Below are positions 25,484-36,100 of a DNA stretch of 64,000 nt, one piece after another. The DNA lies in assembly GCF_001422405.1 (NCBI RefSeq), contig NZ_LMMV01000025.1, positions 376,956 through 440,955 of the forward strand, given 5' to 3'. Within the stretch, counting starts at the first letter, position 1. The number at the start of each line of letters is the position of its first letter. The position numbers were made by a program, and so were the translations under genes. The notes beneath the pieces are model-generated. The model searched no databases. It was given only the letters and a program-made list of their open reading frames with translations, and was not told the origin of the DNA. The DNA comes from Pseudorhodoferax sp. Leaf267 (GTDB lineage: Bacteria > Pseudomonadota > Gammaproteobacteria > Burkholderiales > Burkholderiaceae_C).

Positions 25484-27783
25484 TGTCGCTCTGTCCGGCA
25501 CACGGCGTCTCGCCCACCGGCTGCCCCGTCAGCCAGCGCGCCGCCGACTTCGACCCTTTCGGCGACGGCTACCAGCAAGACCCGCCCGACTACCTGCGCT
25601 GGTCACGCGAGCAGGAGCCGGTGTTCTACAGCCCGCAGCTGGGCTACTGGGTGGTCACGCGCTATGCCGACATCCAGGCCATCTTCCGCGACCACCACAC
25701 CTTCAGCCCTTCCATCGCGCTGGAGAAGATCACGCCCACCGGCGAGGCGGCCAATGCCGTGCTGGCCTCGTATGGCTTTGCGCTCAACCGCACGCTGGTC
25801 AACGAGGACGAGCCGGCCCACATGCCGCGCCGCCGCGCGCTCATGGAGCCGTTCACGCCGGCGGCGCTGCAGCAGCACGAGCCGCTGGTGCGCGAACTGG
25901 CGCGCGCCTACGTGGACCGCTTCATCGACGACGGCCGCGCCGACCTCGTGGACCAGTTGCTGTGGGAGGTGCCGCTCACGGTGGCCCTGCATTTCCTCGG
26001 CGTGCCCGAGGAAGACATGGATACGCTGCGCCGCTACTCCATCGCGCACACCGTCAACACCTGGGGCCGGCCCAAGCCCGAGGAGCAGGTGGCCGTGGCG
26101 CACGCGGTCGGCAACTTCTGGCAGTACGCAGGCCAGGTGCTGGACAAGATGCGCCAGGACCCGGATGCGCCCGGCTGGATGCAGTACGGCCTGCGCAAGC
26201 AGCGCGAGCTGCCCGATGTCGTGACCGACTCCTACCTGCACTCCATGATGATGGCCGGCATCGTCGCCGCGCACGAGACCACGGCCAACGCGACGGCCAA
26301 TGCCTTGAAGCTGCTGCTGCAGCACCCCGGGATCTGGCGCGAGCTGTGCGAGGACGCCAGCCTGATCCCCAACGCGGTCGAGGAATGCCTGCGCCACAAC
26401 GGCTCGGTCGCGGCCTGGCGCCGGCTCGCGACCAAGGCCGTGCAGGTTGGCGGCGTGGACATCCCGGCCGGCGCCAAGCTGCTCATCGTGACCTCGTCCG
26501 CCAACCACGACGAGCGCCATTTCGCCGATGCCGACGCGGTGGACATCCGCCGCGCCAACGCCAGCGAGCACCTGACCTTCGGCTATGGCGCGCACCAGTG
26601 CATGGGCAAGAACCTGGCGCGCATGGAGATGCAGGTCTTCCTCGAAGAGCTGACGCGCCGGCTGCCGCACATGCGGCTGGCCGAGCAGCAGTTCACCTAC
26701 GTGCCCAACACCTCGTTCCGCGGTCCCGAACACCTGTGGGTGGAGTGGGACCCCGCGCGCAACCCCGAGCGCGCGGACGCGGCCGTGCTGCAGGCCAAGG
26801 CAACGGTGCGCATCGGCGAGCCCTCGGGCCAGGCCATCACCAGGTCCGTGCTGGTGCAGCGCGTGGACCGCGTGGCCGAGGGCATCGTGCGCCTGCGCCT
26901 GGTGGCGCCCGACGGCCGGCCGCTGCCGCGCTGGGCGCCGGGCGCGCACATCGACGTGGCCTGCGGCGACACCGGCCTGTCGCGCCAGTACTCGCTGTGC
27001 GGCGACCCGGCCGACGCGCAGGCGCTGGAGATCGCCGTGCTGCGCGAGGCCGCCAGCCGCGGCGGCTCGGCCTTCCTGCACGGCGTGCAGCCCGGCGATC
27101 GCCTGCGCATCCGCGGGCCGCGCAACCACTTCCGGCTCGACGAGGCCGCGCCGGCGCTGGTTTTCGTCGCCGGCGGCATCGGCATCACGCCGATCGCGGC
27201 CATGGCGCGGCGCGCGCGCGCACTCGGCATCCCATACCAGCTGCACTACAGCGGCCGGCGCCGCGCCGCCATGGCCTTCGTCGAGGAGCTCGTGGCCCTG
27301 CACGGCGACCGACTGCGGCTGCACATCACCGAGGAGGGCGGCCGGCACGACCTGGCCGCGCTGCTGCGCCAGCCCGTGCCCGGCACCCAGGTCTACGCCT
27401 GCGGCCCGCTGCGCATGGTGCAGGCGCTGGAGGCGGCCACCGCGCACTGGCCCGAGGACGCGCTGCACGTGGAGCATTTCGAGTCCACCATCGGCACGCT
27501 GGACCCGTCGCGCGAACACGCCTTCGAGGTCGAGCTCAGGGACTCGGGCATCACCGTGCCCGTGCACGCCGACCAGACCCTGCTGGCCGCGCTGCGCGGC
27601 GCCAACATCGACGTGCAAAGCGACTGCGAAGAGGGCCTGTGCGGCTCCTGCGAGGTGCGCGTGCTGGCCGGTGCCATCGACCACCGCGACGTGGTGCTCA
27701 CGCGCAGCGAGCGCGAGGCGGGGCAGCGGATGATGAGCTGCTGTTCGCGGGCATGCGACGGGCGGTTGGTGCTGGCGCTGTGA
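25483..27783 (+). CDS. Self-sufficient cytochrome P450 fused to FMN/2Fe-2S reductase (CYP116B-like)
   Basis: 766 residues, close to P450-RhF. The P450 part (1 to ~430) has the I-helix VAAHETT at 261-267, ExxR at Glu301-Arg304 and the heme loop FGYGAHQCMG with Cys373. The reductase part follows: flavin motif RQYSLCGDP, nucleotide motif FVAGGIGITPIAAMARRA, and a C-terminal plant-type 2Fe-2S domain with Cys715, Cys720, Cys723 and Cys753. Electrons pass from NAD(P)H via FMN and Fe-S to heme in one chain, so no partner proteins are needed. Family members hydroxylate or O-dealkylate varied aromatic and aliphatic compounds. The coupled Bug protein may supply or sense the substrate. Confidence 0.95.
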   Translation: MSLCPAHGVSPTGCPVSQRAADFDPFGDGYQQDPPDYLRWSREQEPVFYSPQLGYWVVTRYADIQAIFRDHHTFSPSIALEKITPTGEAANAVLASYGFALNRTLVNEDEPAHMPRRRALMEPFTPAALQQHEPLVRELARAYVDRFIDDGRADLVDQLLWEVPLTVALHFLGVPEEDMDTLRRYSIAHTVNTWGRPKPEEQVAVAHAVGNFWQYAGQVLDKMRQDPDAPGWMQYGLRKQRELPDVVTDSYLHSMMMAGIVAAHETTANATANALKLLLQHPGIWRELCEDASLIPNAVEECLRHNGSVAAWRRLATKAVQVGGVDIPAGAKLLIVTSSANHDERHFADADAVDIRRANASEHLTFGYGAHQCMGKNLARMEMQVFLEELTRRLPHMRLAEQQFTYVPNTSFRGPEHLWVEWDPARNPERADAAVLQAKATVRIGEPSGQAITRSVLVQRVDRVAEGIVRLRLVAPDGRPLPRWAPGAHIDVACGDTGLSRQYSLCGDPADAQALEIAVLREAASRGGSAFLHGVQPGDRLRIRGPRNHFRLDEAAPALVFVAGGIGITPIAAMARRARALGIPYQLHYSGRRRAAMAFVEELVALHGDRLRLHITEEGGRHDLAALLRQPVPGTQVYACGPLRMVQALEAATAHWPEDALHVEHFESTIGTLDPSREHAFEVELRDSGITVPVHADQTLLAALRGANIDVQSDCEEGLCGSCEVRVLAGAIDHRDVVLTRSEREAGQRMMSCCSRACDGRLVLAL

Positions 27784-27787
27784 CGGC

Positions 27788-29851
27788 TCAAGGCGCAGCG
27801 GCCACGGCGGCGCAGAGCTCTGGCTGCTGGCGCGCAGCGGGCAGCAACCGGTACACGCGCAGAGGCCCGCTTGCGTGGACCAGCGCGAACTGCGCCTCGG
27901 GCAGCGGCTGCGGCGCGCTGGTGACCACATAGTCCACGTGCGCGCGCTGCACCAGCTGCAGCGTCTCCCCGCGCGCGGCGAAGGCGGCGGCGGCATCGCG
28001 CCGGCAGACCCACGTGGCGTGGAAGGCGGTGGACCACATGGCCGCCGCGCCCTGGGAAGGCAGCCACCACACGGCGCGCCGGGCCTGGTTGGCAAAGCCG
28101 TTGTCTGGCACGTCGAGGAAGAAGCTGGCGCCCACCGGCGTGTGCTGCCGGGCCCAGGACGCGGCGTCGGTCAGCGCGTCGGCCCGTTTGGTGGGTGCTC
28201 GCGCATGCTCGAGCGCGAATCTGGCATAGCCGGCCGGCAGCGCGAGCAGCAGCGGCGCGACGATGCACAGGCGCCCGGCGCCGGCCAGGCGCATGGCGCC
28301 CCGCCCGGAACTGCCGAGCTGCCTGGCCGCCAGCGCCGCGGCCGGCACCAGCAGCAGGGCCGCGACCAGCAAGGCGGCCGTGGGCCCATCGGTGCCTTGC
28401 TGCCGCACGCCGGCCAAGGCCGCCAGCAGGGCAGCGGCCAGAGCCGCCACCTGCCAGCGCGGCGCGGCGAGCATCAGGCACGCCATCAGCGCCAGTGTGG
28501 CGACCACCGTCCACACCGTGGTGTCGAGCAGGGTCAGCACGCCGGCCACGGCGAGGCTGGCGGCCGCCGCAGCGCCACGGGGGCCGGCGCCATCGGCCAA
28601 CCAGGCAGCCGCCAGCAGCGCCGCCAGCAGGCTGCAGAACACCGCCAGCTTGGCCGACAGCGCGGCGGTGGGCGCGTCCAGCAGAAGCGATGCCAGTGCG
28701 GCGAGCATGGCGGCACGCCAAGGGCGCGCAGGCCGGCCGCCCTGGGCCGCCAGCGCCAGGCCCAGGATGCTGACCAGCGGTTCCTTGATCAGAAAGCCCG
28801 CGACCGCTGCCAGCGCAGGCAGCATGGCACCCGCGCCGCCCGTGGCCAGGCTCTGCAGCAACAGGACGGCCGCGCAGGCTGCCGACAGCAGCACCGTGAT
28901 GCTGGCGAAGCGCAGGGGGTGCAGCAGGCCGATGGCGGGCAGTTCGCAGACATAGGGTGCCGCCATGGCCAGTACCAGCACGGCCGTGCAGCACAGGTTC
29001 AGCAGGCCGAGCAGTTGCACAAGACCCGGCGAACCGGGCGCATGCCGCCACAGGGCCATGCCGGCGGTCGCGCCCAGCAGCACGGTCTGCAGCGCCGCGC
29101 GCGGGTAATCGAGCGCATAGACGTGGCCGCGCAGGAACTCCTGGAAGAACGCCATCGGCAGGGCCGGGCCGCGCGGGATGCTGTGCAGCCACAGCAGCGT
29201 CGGCGTGGCCGCCACGAGGAAGACCGCGGCATAGCGGACCGTGTCACGCGCCAGCGGCTTCTTCTGGACCGCGGCGATGAACAGCAGCGCCGTGGCAAAG
29301 GTCCAGGCGGCCATGAACAGATTGGTGTTGGCCGCCGCGCCCACGGCCAGCGCGGACAGCAGCACCCGGCCGTGCAGCAGCAGCAACAGGCCCAGCAGAC
29401 ACAGCACGATGGCGTACTGCGTGTGCGTTGCGTAGGTCACGAACAGCTCGGAGAAGCCCAGCCGCGTTGCGCCCCACAGCCCATAGCAAAAGGGCAGGCC
29501 CATGCACACCAGCAGCGTCGCGCGCCGGCTGGCCTGCGCGATGCGGGCGAAGCCGTACAGCGTCAGCGCCAGCAGCGCATTGCCACCCAGCTGCAGGCCG
29601 TAAAACACTGTCTGCACGTTCTGCTCGGTGGCGAACTGCCGAACGACGAGCCAGAACACGCTGATGAAGTTGGTGAATGTGGCGTGGTACGGGTCGTGCG
29701 GGCCCTCCTGTGTCGCCGGGTAGTTCAGCACCACGGGCAAATGCCAGAGATTGTTCTGCTCCGGGAAGTTCATGCCCGACAGCAGCGTTGCCGACACGGC
29801 TGCGACGACACAGACCAGGGCCGCCCAACCATCCTGAAAAAACCGTTGCAT
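27788..29851 (-). CDS. Large polytopic membrane protein, DUF6798-like
   Basis: 687 residues from ATG at 29851 (a GTG at 29863 adds four). A dozen or more hydrophobic helices occupy residues ~10-560. The N terminus (MNFPEQNNLWHLPVVLNYPATQEGPHDPYHATFTNFISVFW) and the soluble C-terminal segment (ASFFLDVPDNGFANQARRAVWWLP...) resemble DUF6798 proteins, related in layout to GT39-like membrane glycosyltransferases. No catalytic site is obvious. Neither start has a good ribosome site, and the upstream region is unusually AT-rich. It converges on the P450 gene with a 4-base gap. Confidence 0.65.
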   Translation of the reverse strand: MQRFFQDGWAALVCVVAAVSATLLSGMNFPEQNNLWHLPVVLNYPATQEGPHDPYHATFTNFISVFWLVVRQFATEQNVQTVFYGLQLGGNALLALTLYGFARIAQASRRATLLVCMGLPFCYGLWGATRLGFSELFVTYATHTQYAIVLCLLGLLLLLHGRVLLSALAVGAAANTNLFMAAWTFATALLFIAAVQKKPLARDTVRYAAVFLVAATPTLLWLHSIPRGPALPMAFFQEFLRGHVYALDYPRAALQTVLLGATAGMALWRHAPGSPGLVQLLGLLNLCCTAVLVLAMAAPYVCELPAIGLLHPLRFASITVLLSAACAAVLLLQSLATGGAGAMLPALAAVAGFLIKEPLVSILGLALAAQGGRPARPWRAAMLAALASLLLDAPTAALSAKLAVFCSLLAALLAAAWLADGAGPRGAAAAASLAVAGVLTLLDTTVWTVVATLALMACLMLAAPRWQVAALAAALLAALAGVRQQGTDGPTAALLVAALLLVPAAALAARQLGSSGRGAMRLAGAGRLCIVAPLLLALPAGYARFALEHARAPTKRADALTDAASWARQHTPVGASFFLDVPDNGFANQARRAVWWLPSQGAAAMWSTAFHATWVCRRDAAAAFAARGETLQLVQRAHVDYVVTSAPQPLPEAQFALVHASGPLRVYRLLPAARQQPELCAAVAAAP

Positions 29852-29880
29852 CACAAGTGTCACGGAGATGTGAATTTCGT

Positions 29881-29911
29881 AAATATCGAATCGGTAGAGC
29901 TTCGATTATTT
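29881..29911. repeat. AT-rich imperfect inverted repeat upstream of the membrane-protein gene
   Basis: AAATATCGAA (29881-29890) and TTCGATTATTT (29901-29911) pair around a 10-base spacer, with one unpaired T. It sits in an AT-rich patch of about 75 bases that stands out against the GC-rich surroundings, about 30-60 bases before the membrane-protein start. An operator or promoter element is plausible. Confidence 0.4.
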
Positions 29912-30038
29912 ACAAAGTGCAACGACCGGTTAGGCGCTTCCCATGTGTATACGGCGCTCGCAGCGGCGCGGCACGGCCCGCGGGGCGACGTGTCATGAGG
30001 CGGCAGAGGTTGCACGCGGGCTCGCCGCGTGCGCAGGC

Positions 30039-30461
30039 TCAGAGCGGCCGTCGGTGGGCCAGCAGCTCCAGGAAACCGGTCATCGGGTCCGGTGCCCGGT
30101 CGAACACATGGCCCGGCAACAGGCCGAGCACGATCTCGGCCGTGGTGCGCACGTTGCAGCCCGGCATCAAATGCCCGCCCAGCACCTTGCCGTCGGCGTC
30201 GGCCACGCTGGCATGCAGGTGCACACCGCCCACGCCCAGCGTGCCCGAGATGGTGAGCAGCTCCAGCGGCCCGTCGATGGCCGTGCCCGTGGGCGCGTTC
30301 GCGTAGCGCAGCGACGCCCGGGTCAGGCTGCCCACGGCCGACAGCACGCAGGCGGCCTGCACCGGCATGGGGGCGGTGGCGGCCGCCTGGCTCCAGGCTT
30401 GCAGCGCGCTGCGCAGGTCTTCCCCGGGCGACAGGCGCAGCACTTCGACGCGTAGTTCCAT
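30039..30461 (-). CDS. PPC-domain (DUF296) protein
   Basis: 140 residues starting MELRVEVLRLSPGEDLRSAL; an in-frame extension to 30572 lacks similarity and is not used. The core LSAVGSLTRASLRYAN, LELLTISGTLGVGGVHLHASVADADGKVLGGHLMPGCNVRTTAEIVLG is the PPC/DUF296 domain, which forms trimers. It occurs in plant AT-hook proteins and stand-alone in bacteria, where the ligand is unknown. It diverges from the winged-helix regulator, sharing a 167-base promoter region. Confidence 0.9.
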   Translation of the reverse strand: MELRVEVLRLSPGEDLRSALQAWSQAAATAPMPVQAACVLSAVGSLTRASLRYANAPTGTAIDGPLELLTISGTLGVGGVHLHASVADADGKVLGGHLMPGCNVRTTAEIVLGLLPGHVFDRAPDPMTGFLELLAHRRPL

Positions 30462-30628
30462 GGGGCCGAGTGTCGCCCGGCCGGCGCCTGGGCGCGCGCA
30501 GCACCGTTCTGCTGCCGTCTGTCGCTCTCGAGCGCAACGAATCCACGAAAATGCGGCGAATTTACTTGCCATCAGTTACAACGAGCGCCTGGTGCGCTGC
30601 ACTGCACACGAGGACTGCTTCGCTGGCC

Positions 30629-33175
30629 ATGGCTGACACTGTTTTCCGGTTCGACCGCGCCGAGTTGCGCCCGGCCACGCGTGAATTGCGCGTGGACGGC
30701 CAGCCCGTGCAACTGGGCGCGCGCGCGTTCGACCTGCTGCAGGCCCTGGTCGCGCACCGCGAGCGCATGCTCAGCAAGAACGAGCTGCTCGACATGGTGT
30801 GGCCGCAGCTCGTGGTGGAAGAGAACAACCTGCAGGTGCAGGTCAGCACCCTGCGCAAGCTGCTCGGCGCCAAGACCATCGTCACCGTGCCCGGCCGCGG
30901 CTACCGCTTTGCCGCCACCTTGCACGAGGTGCGTTCCGAGCCCGAGCCCGAGACGCCGGCCATGTCGGTGTTGTCGCTGCCCATCGCGCGCGGGCAGGCC
31001 GGCAACCTGCCGGGTCCGGCGCAGGCGCTGGTGGGGCGCGAGGCCGAGCTCGTGACCGTGCCGGCCCTGCTGCGCGAGCACCGGCTCGTGACCCTGCTGG
31101 GCGCGGGCGGCATCGGCAAGACCAGCCTGGCGCGGGCCGTGGCGCAGCAGGTGGGCCATGCCTTTGCCGACGGCGTGTGGATGGTCGAGCTGGCCGATGT
31201 GTCCGACCCGGCCGCGCTGCCCGGCGCCGTGGCGCGCGCGTTGCAGCTGAACCTGCCGGGCCGCGGCGATCCCCATGACGAGCTGGCCACGCGGCTGCAG
31301 GGGCACGAGCTGCTGCTGCTGGACAACTGCGAGCACCTGGTCTGGGCCGTGGCCGCGCTGGTCGAGCACTTGCTGCAGGCCCAGCCCGCCCTGCGCGTGC
31401 TGGCCACCAGCCAGGAGCCGCTGCGCCTGCCCAGCGAGCGCACGCTGCGGCTGGAGGCGCTGGCCGTGCCCGGGCCCGAAGCGGTGCACGAGGCGCGCTC
31501 GCACGGCGCGGTGGCGCTGTTCGCCGCGCGCGTGCAGGCCGTGCAGCCGGGCTTTGACCTCGACACCGGCAACGAGGCGGCCGTCGTCGACATCTGCCGC
31601 GAGCTGGACGGCATGCCGCTGGCGCTGGAGTTCGCTGCGGCGCGCGTGCCCCTGCTGGGCGTGGCCGGCGTGCGCCAGCACCTGGCGCAGCGCCTGCGCG
31701 TGCTCAAGAGCGGCACGCGCGAGGCGCCGACGCGGCACCGCACGCTGCGCGCCACGCTGGACTGGAGCCACGCGCTGCTGCGCGAAGACGAGAAGAAGGT
31801 GTTCCGCCGGCTCGGCGTGTTCGTCGGCGGCTTCGGGCTGGAGCTGGCCCAGCAGGTGGCGGCCGACGAGGCCACCGACGCCTGGGACGTGCTGGACCTG
31901 CTCGGCAACCTGATCGACAAGTCCATGGTCGTGCTGGAGACCGGCCATGTGCCGCGCTACCGGCTGCTGGAGACGGCACGCGTCTACGCCTGCGACCAGC
32001 TCGAGCTGACCGGCGAGTGGCGCGCCATGCAGCTGGCGCACGCGCGCTGCATGCTGGCCGTGTTCGACCGGCGCGCGCGCATCGCCACGGCCGGCTTCGA
32101 GCCCATGGACCAGTGGGTGCTGCACTGCACGCCCGAGATCGACAACCTGCACAGCGCCATCGAGTGGGCGACCGACGCCGGCGAGCGGGCGCTGGCGCTG
32201 GACCTCGTGAACCTGGCCGCCGAGTTCATGTACCAGGCCGGGCGCTACCCCGAATGCGTGCTGTGGATGCGGCGCGTGCAGCCGCTGATCGACGCGCAAA
32301 CCCCGCCGCTGGTGGCTGCCCGCTTCAAGCTGGGCCTGGCCATGGTCGGCCTGCACGGCGGCATCGACGGGCCGACGCGGCTGCAGCTGCTCGACGAAGC
32401 GCGCGCCACGTTCGAGCAGCACCCGCCGCCGCAGGTGGTGCTGCTCTACACCATGTGCATGCGCGCCTACGTGGCCGGCATCTGCGGCGACCTGGCGCTG
32501 GCGCGCAGCAGCCTCGTGCGCGCGGGCGAGCTCGTGCAGCAGCCCCACCTGGCGATCCTGCGCGGCGTGTGGCTCTACATCCAGGGCATGGTCTGCCGCT
32601 ACGAAGGCCGTTCCGAAGAGGCCTTCGCCTCGTTCACCGAGGCGCTGCCCTACGTGCGGCGGGCCGGCGACGGGCGCACGCTGTTCTACCTGCACAACAA
32701 CCTGGCAGCCGTGCACCACGACATGGGCCACCTGGACGAGGCCGTGGAGCGCTACCGCGCCACGCTCACGCTGCTGCAGGCCTCGCCGCGCACCGACTCG
32801 GAGATGCTGGCCTTCGCGCTGAACTGGTATGCCCATGCGCTAACCGCGCAGGGCGCGCTGGACGAGGCGCTGGTGCAGGTGCGGCGCAGCGTGCCGCACT
32901 GCCGGCGCACACTGGGGCTGCGCCATTTCGCGGGCATGCTGAGCCTGCTGGCCGCGCGCCAGGGCCGGCTGCGCGAGGCCGCGCTGCTGCTGGGCTGCGA
33001 CGACGCCGCGCGCCAGCGCCGCGGCGAGGCGCGCACGCCGTTCGACGCGCGTGCCATGGCCGGCACGCTGGCGCTGGTGGGGGCCACGCATCCGCACGAA
33101 CGCATCGCGGTCTGGCGCGTGCAGGGCACGGCGCTGGACGAAGAGCAGACGCAGGCCCTCATCCTGGGCAGCTAG
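30629..33175 (+). CDS. Winged-helix ATPase transcriptional regulator with TPR-like C-terminus
   Basis: 848 residues from MADTVFRFDRAELRPATRELRVDG. Residues ~3-95 are an OmpR-type winged helix (LGARAFDLLQALVAHRERMLSKNELLDMVWPQLVVEENNLQVQVSTLRKLLG...GRGYRFA). A P-loop NTPase follows (LLGAGGIGKTS near 155-165; ELLLLDNCEHL as Walker B; LRVLATSQEPL). The rest is helical, TPR-like. Such STAND regulators activate transcription after effector binding. The upstream in-frame start at 30470 would overlap the promoter region and is rejected. Its end overlaps the convergent GMC gene by 17 bases. Confidence 0.9.
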   Translation: MADTVFRFDRAELRPATRELRVDGQPVQLGARAFDLLQALVAHRERMLSKNELLDMVWPQLVVEENNLQVQVSTLRKLLGAKTIVTVPGRGYRFAATLHEVRSEPEPETPAMSVLSLPIARGQAGNLPGPAQALVGREAELVTVPALLREHRLVTLLGAGGIGKTSLARAVAQQVGHAFADGVWMVELADVSDPAALPGAVARALQLNLPGRGDPHDELATRLQGHELLLLDNCEHLVWAVAALVEHLLQAQPALRVLATSQEPLRLPSERTLRLEALAVPGPEAVHEARSHGAVALFAARVQAVQPGFDLDTGNEAAVVDICRELDGMPLALEFAAARVPLLGVAGVRQHLAQRLRVLKSGTREAPTRHRTLRATLDWSHALLREDEKKVFRRLGVFVGGFGLELAQQVAADEATDAWDVLDLLGNLIDKSMVVLETGHVPRYRLLETARVYACDQLELTGEWRAMQLAHARCMLAVFDRRARIATAGFEPMDQWVLHCTPEIDNLHSAIEWATDAGERALALDLVNLAAEFMYQAGRYPECVLWMRRVQPLIDAQTPPLVAARFKLGLAMVGLHGGIDGPTRLQLLDEARATFEQHPPPQVVLLYTMCMRAYVAGICGDLALARSSLVRAGELVQQPHLAILRGVWLYIQGMVCRYEGRSEEAFASFTEALPYVRRAGDGRTLFYLHNNLAAVHHDMGHLDEAVERYRATLTLLQASPRTDSEMLAFALNWYAHALTAQGALDEALVQVRRSVPHCRRTLGLRHFAGMLSLLAARQGRLREAALLLGCDDAARQRRGEARTPFDARAMAGTLALVGATHPHERIAVWRVQGTALDEEQTQALILGS

Positions 33176-36100
33176 TGCGCGCCAGCTCCGCGATCAGCCA
33201 GGGGTAGATGTCGCGCGCCGCATCGCGCCCCACGAACAGATCCATGTGCGCATAGCCGCCGAACACCTGGCGCCGGTACAGGGCCGGGTCGTTGAAGTGG
33301 GCCAGCCAGGTCTGCGTGCGCAGCGAGGTCTCGGGGAAGAACAGCTGGTTGTCCGCGCCGGCCACGAAGCTGATCGGCATCGCCAGCCGCTGCGCGTGGG
33401 CCGGTGTCAGGTACACGTCGTCGCCGTTCGCGTCCACGGCCTTGCCCTGCTGCATGATGAGGCTCAGCTGCTCGAACGGGTGCAGCGACACCGTGCCGAA
33501 CATGCGCGAGAGCGCCGTGTGCGTGGCGTGGTTCAGCTGTGCATGCTTGTACGAGGGGCCGAAGATCGCGAAGACGCGCCTGCACAGCGGGTTCTTGCAG
33601 GCCTCGCCGGCCGGCACGGGCAGCTTCCAGGCCAGCGTGTCGATGCTGCGGTCCAGGTCCGTGGTGCCGGGCACGCTGTCGAAACGGTCGGCCAGCGGCG
33701 CGTAGCCCTCCAGCAGCCGCGCCAGGCCGATGTCCGCCTTGGCCTCGTTGAGCCAGCCCGTCACCGGGTGCAGCGTGAGCTGCGAGGCGATCACCGAGCG
33801 CACGCCGGCCATGCCGTCCAGCAGGGCCATGAGCAGGCTCATAGCGCCCACGCAGTGCGCGATGGCCTGCAGGTCGCGCGCACCGCTGGTGGCCAGGATG
33901 AAGCGCACGGCGGCCGGCCAGTCCTCGCGCACGATGTCGTCGATCGTGAACGGCGCGACCGGGCTGCCCGAATCGGCGCTGGCCCGGTAGTCGAACAGCC
34001 ACACGTCGTAGCCCTGCGCGCACAGGGCCTCCACGAGGTTGCAGTCCACGGTGTCGGTGGCGAACGAGGCGGCGCGCACCGAGAAGCCCGGCGCCAGCAC
34101 CACCGGCCCGCGCGTGCCGCCGCGGTAGCGCGTGAGGTGGATGCGAAAGCCGCGCGCCGCGTCGCCCACGGGCAGGCCGTAGGCCACGGGCGTGGGCGTC
34201 TGCAGCGCGCGCCGCGGCAGGCCCGGCGCGTCCAGCGCCGGGAAGTTGTTCAGGTCCGCCAGCAGGCCGCCGTAGGCGCGCAACAGCGTGGTGCCGAAGA
34301 AGCCGGCGAACTGGCCCAGGTAGACCTGGTTGATCGCATCGCGTGCGCGCGGGATCTTGTTCTCCAACGCGCCCAGGCCATTCGCAGGCGGCTCCAGGCG
34401 GAGGGTGGAGGCCTGCCACAGCAGGTCTTCCAGGCCCAGCGTCAGCACGCCGCGCGCCACCATGGGCATGGCCGGGTCGTCCAGGTCGTACAGCTGCACG
34501 AACAGCGTCGTGGTGTCGGTCCACGGCGAAGAGCCGGGCCGCTGGCGCAGGATCTTGTGGCCCTTGAAGCGCAGGCGCGAGGCGTTCTCGCGCTTGAGCA
34601 CCATCTCGTAGCCCATGGTCCAGGTCTCCACCGCGCGCGGGTCCACGGGCAGCAGGTGGAACACGCCGCTGGCCACCTGCATGGGCGCCGCGCTTAGGGC
34701 CGGGCAGGTCACGCTGCCGCGGATGCGCGCCGGGTGCGTGGGGTCGGTCACGAGCTGGTGCAGGTCGTCGGTGTGGATGGTCAGCGCGAACGACAGCGTT
34801 TGCCCCGCCGCCTGGCCCCAGGCGCAGGCCAGCACGTCGTCGCTGGCCATGCGCTGGCCCGGGTCGCTGCGCGGCGCCAGCGCCTCGGTGCTGATCCAGC
34901 CCGCCATGGTCTCGGTGAACTGGAAGCTGGGCGACAGCAGGGCCGGGTCCTTGGCGATGATTTCCTGGACGGCCCGCTTAGCCACGTCGAGCGCGCCGTC
35001 CTCCAGATCGCCCACGAAGCGCTGCCAGGTGCTGCGGTGCGCGGGCGGCGGCGCGGCCGTCTCGCCGGGCGGCAGCGGGCGGCGCGCGGGCAGGTCGAGC
35101 GCGATGGCCCAGCCGCGCGCATCGCACAGCCGCTGGCAGGCGCGCTCGGCCAGCGCGGTGATGGTCAGCAGCGGGTTCACGCCTACGGCGCCGGGCACGG
35201 CCGCGCCGTCGCAGACGAACAGGCCCTCGTGCACGGCATCGCCCGTGGTGCCGGCGAACACCCGGCCCTGGTGGTCCACCACGCCCGTCGTGGCGTCGTC
35301 GCCCATGCCGCAGCCGCCCAAAGGGTGCACGGTGATGAGCTTGTTGCCCAGCGGCGCGCTCCACAGCGGGTTGGGAACGAACTGGCCGGCGATCGCCTGG
35401 TTCGCCAGGTTCAGCCAGTCGTTGTCGCGCGCGATCACGGGGCTGGCGCCGGCCTGGGGCCAGACGATGGCCAGGCGGTCGTTCTCCAGCTTGAGCTGGC
35501 CGGCGGACGCGTCCACGCTCATGACCAGGTAGGTCTGCGTGCGCGCCACGGCGCCGGTGTAGGCCGCGGCGACGAGCTGGCTCGGGTGCTGCACCGCCGC
35601 GGCCATGGTTTGGGCGTCCATCAGGCGCTCCCTGGCCTGGGCCGCGCCGTAGGTGAACTCACCGCCATCGGCCAGCGCATCGGCGAAGAACAGCGCCGGT
35701 GTCAGCAGCGCGGCCAGCGCGCCGGGGATCACGCCTTCCTCGATCACCAGGCCGTCGGCCACCATGGGGGTGCCGCGCAGGTCGATCACGCCCGTGATGC
35801 ACGGCCCGGGCAGGTTGGCCGCAGGCACGCTGTTGCTGCCCGTGCCCACGCCGTTGATGTTGCGCCGCACGGGCTGGCCGTTCGCGTCGGTGGTGGGGTC
35901 CCAATCGTTGTCGTAGCCCAGCGCCAGCACGTCGCCGTTGCCCGAAAAGCGCTGGCCCAGCCGGCTGGACAGCACCAGGCCCTGATCGCGCGAGCGCAGC
36001 AGGATCTCGGTGGAGCCCAGCGCGCCCGCGCCCAGCAGCACCAGGTCGGCGTACACGCTGCGCGGCGTGGTGGCCGGCTGCCTGCCGCGCAGCGCCACGG

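Noticed and set aside
33051..34697. 548-codon plus-strand open frame opposite the GMC fusion
   Set aside because: It is an antisense shadow of a GC-rich gene: its composition is His/Gln/Arg-rich, it has no family motif, and the opposite strand carries clear enzyme motifs throughout.
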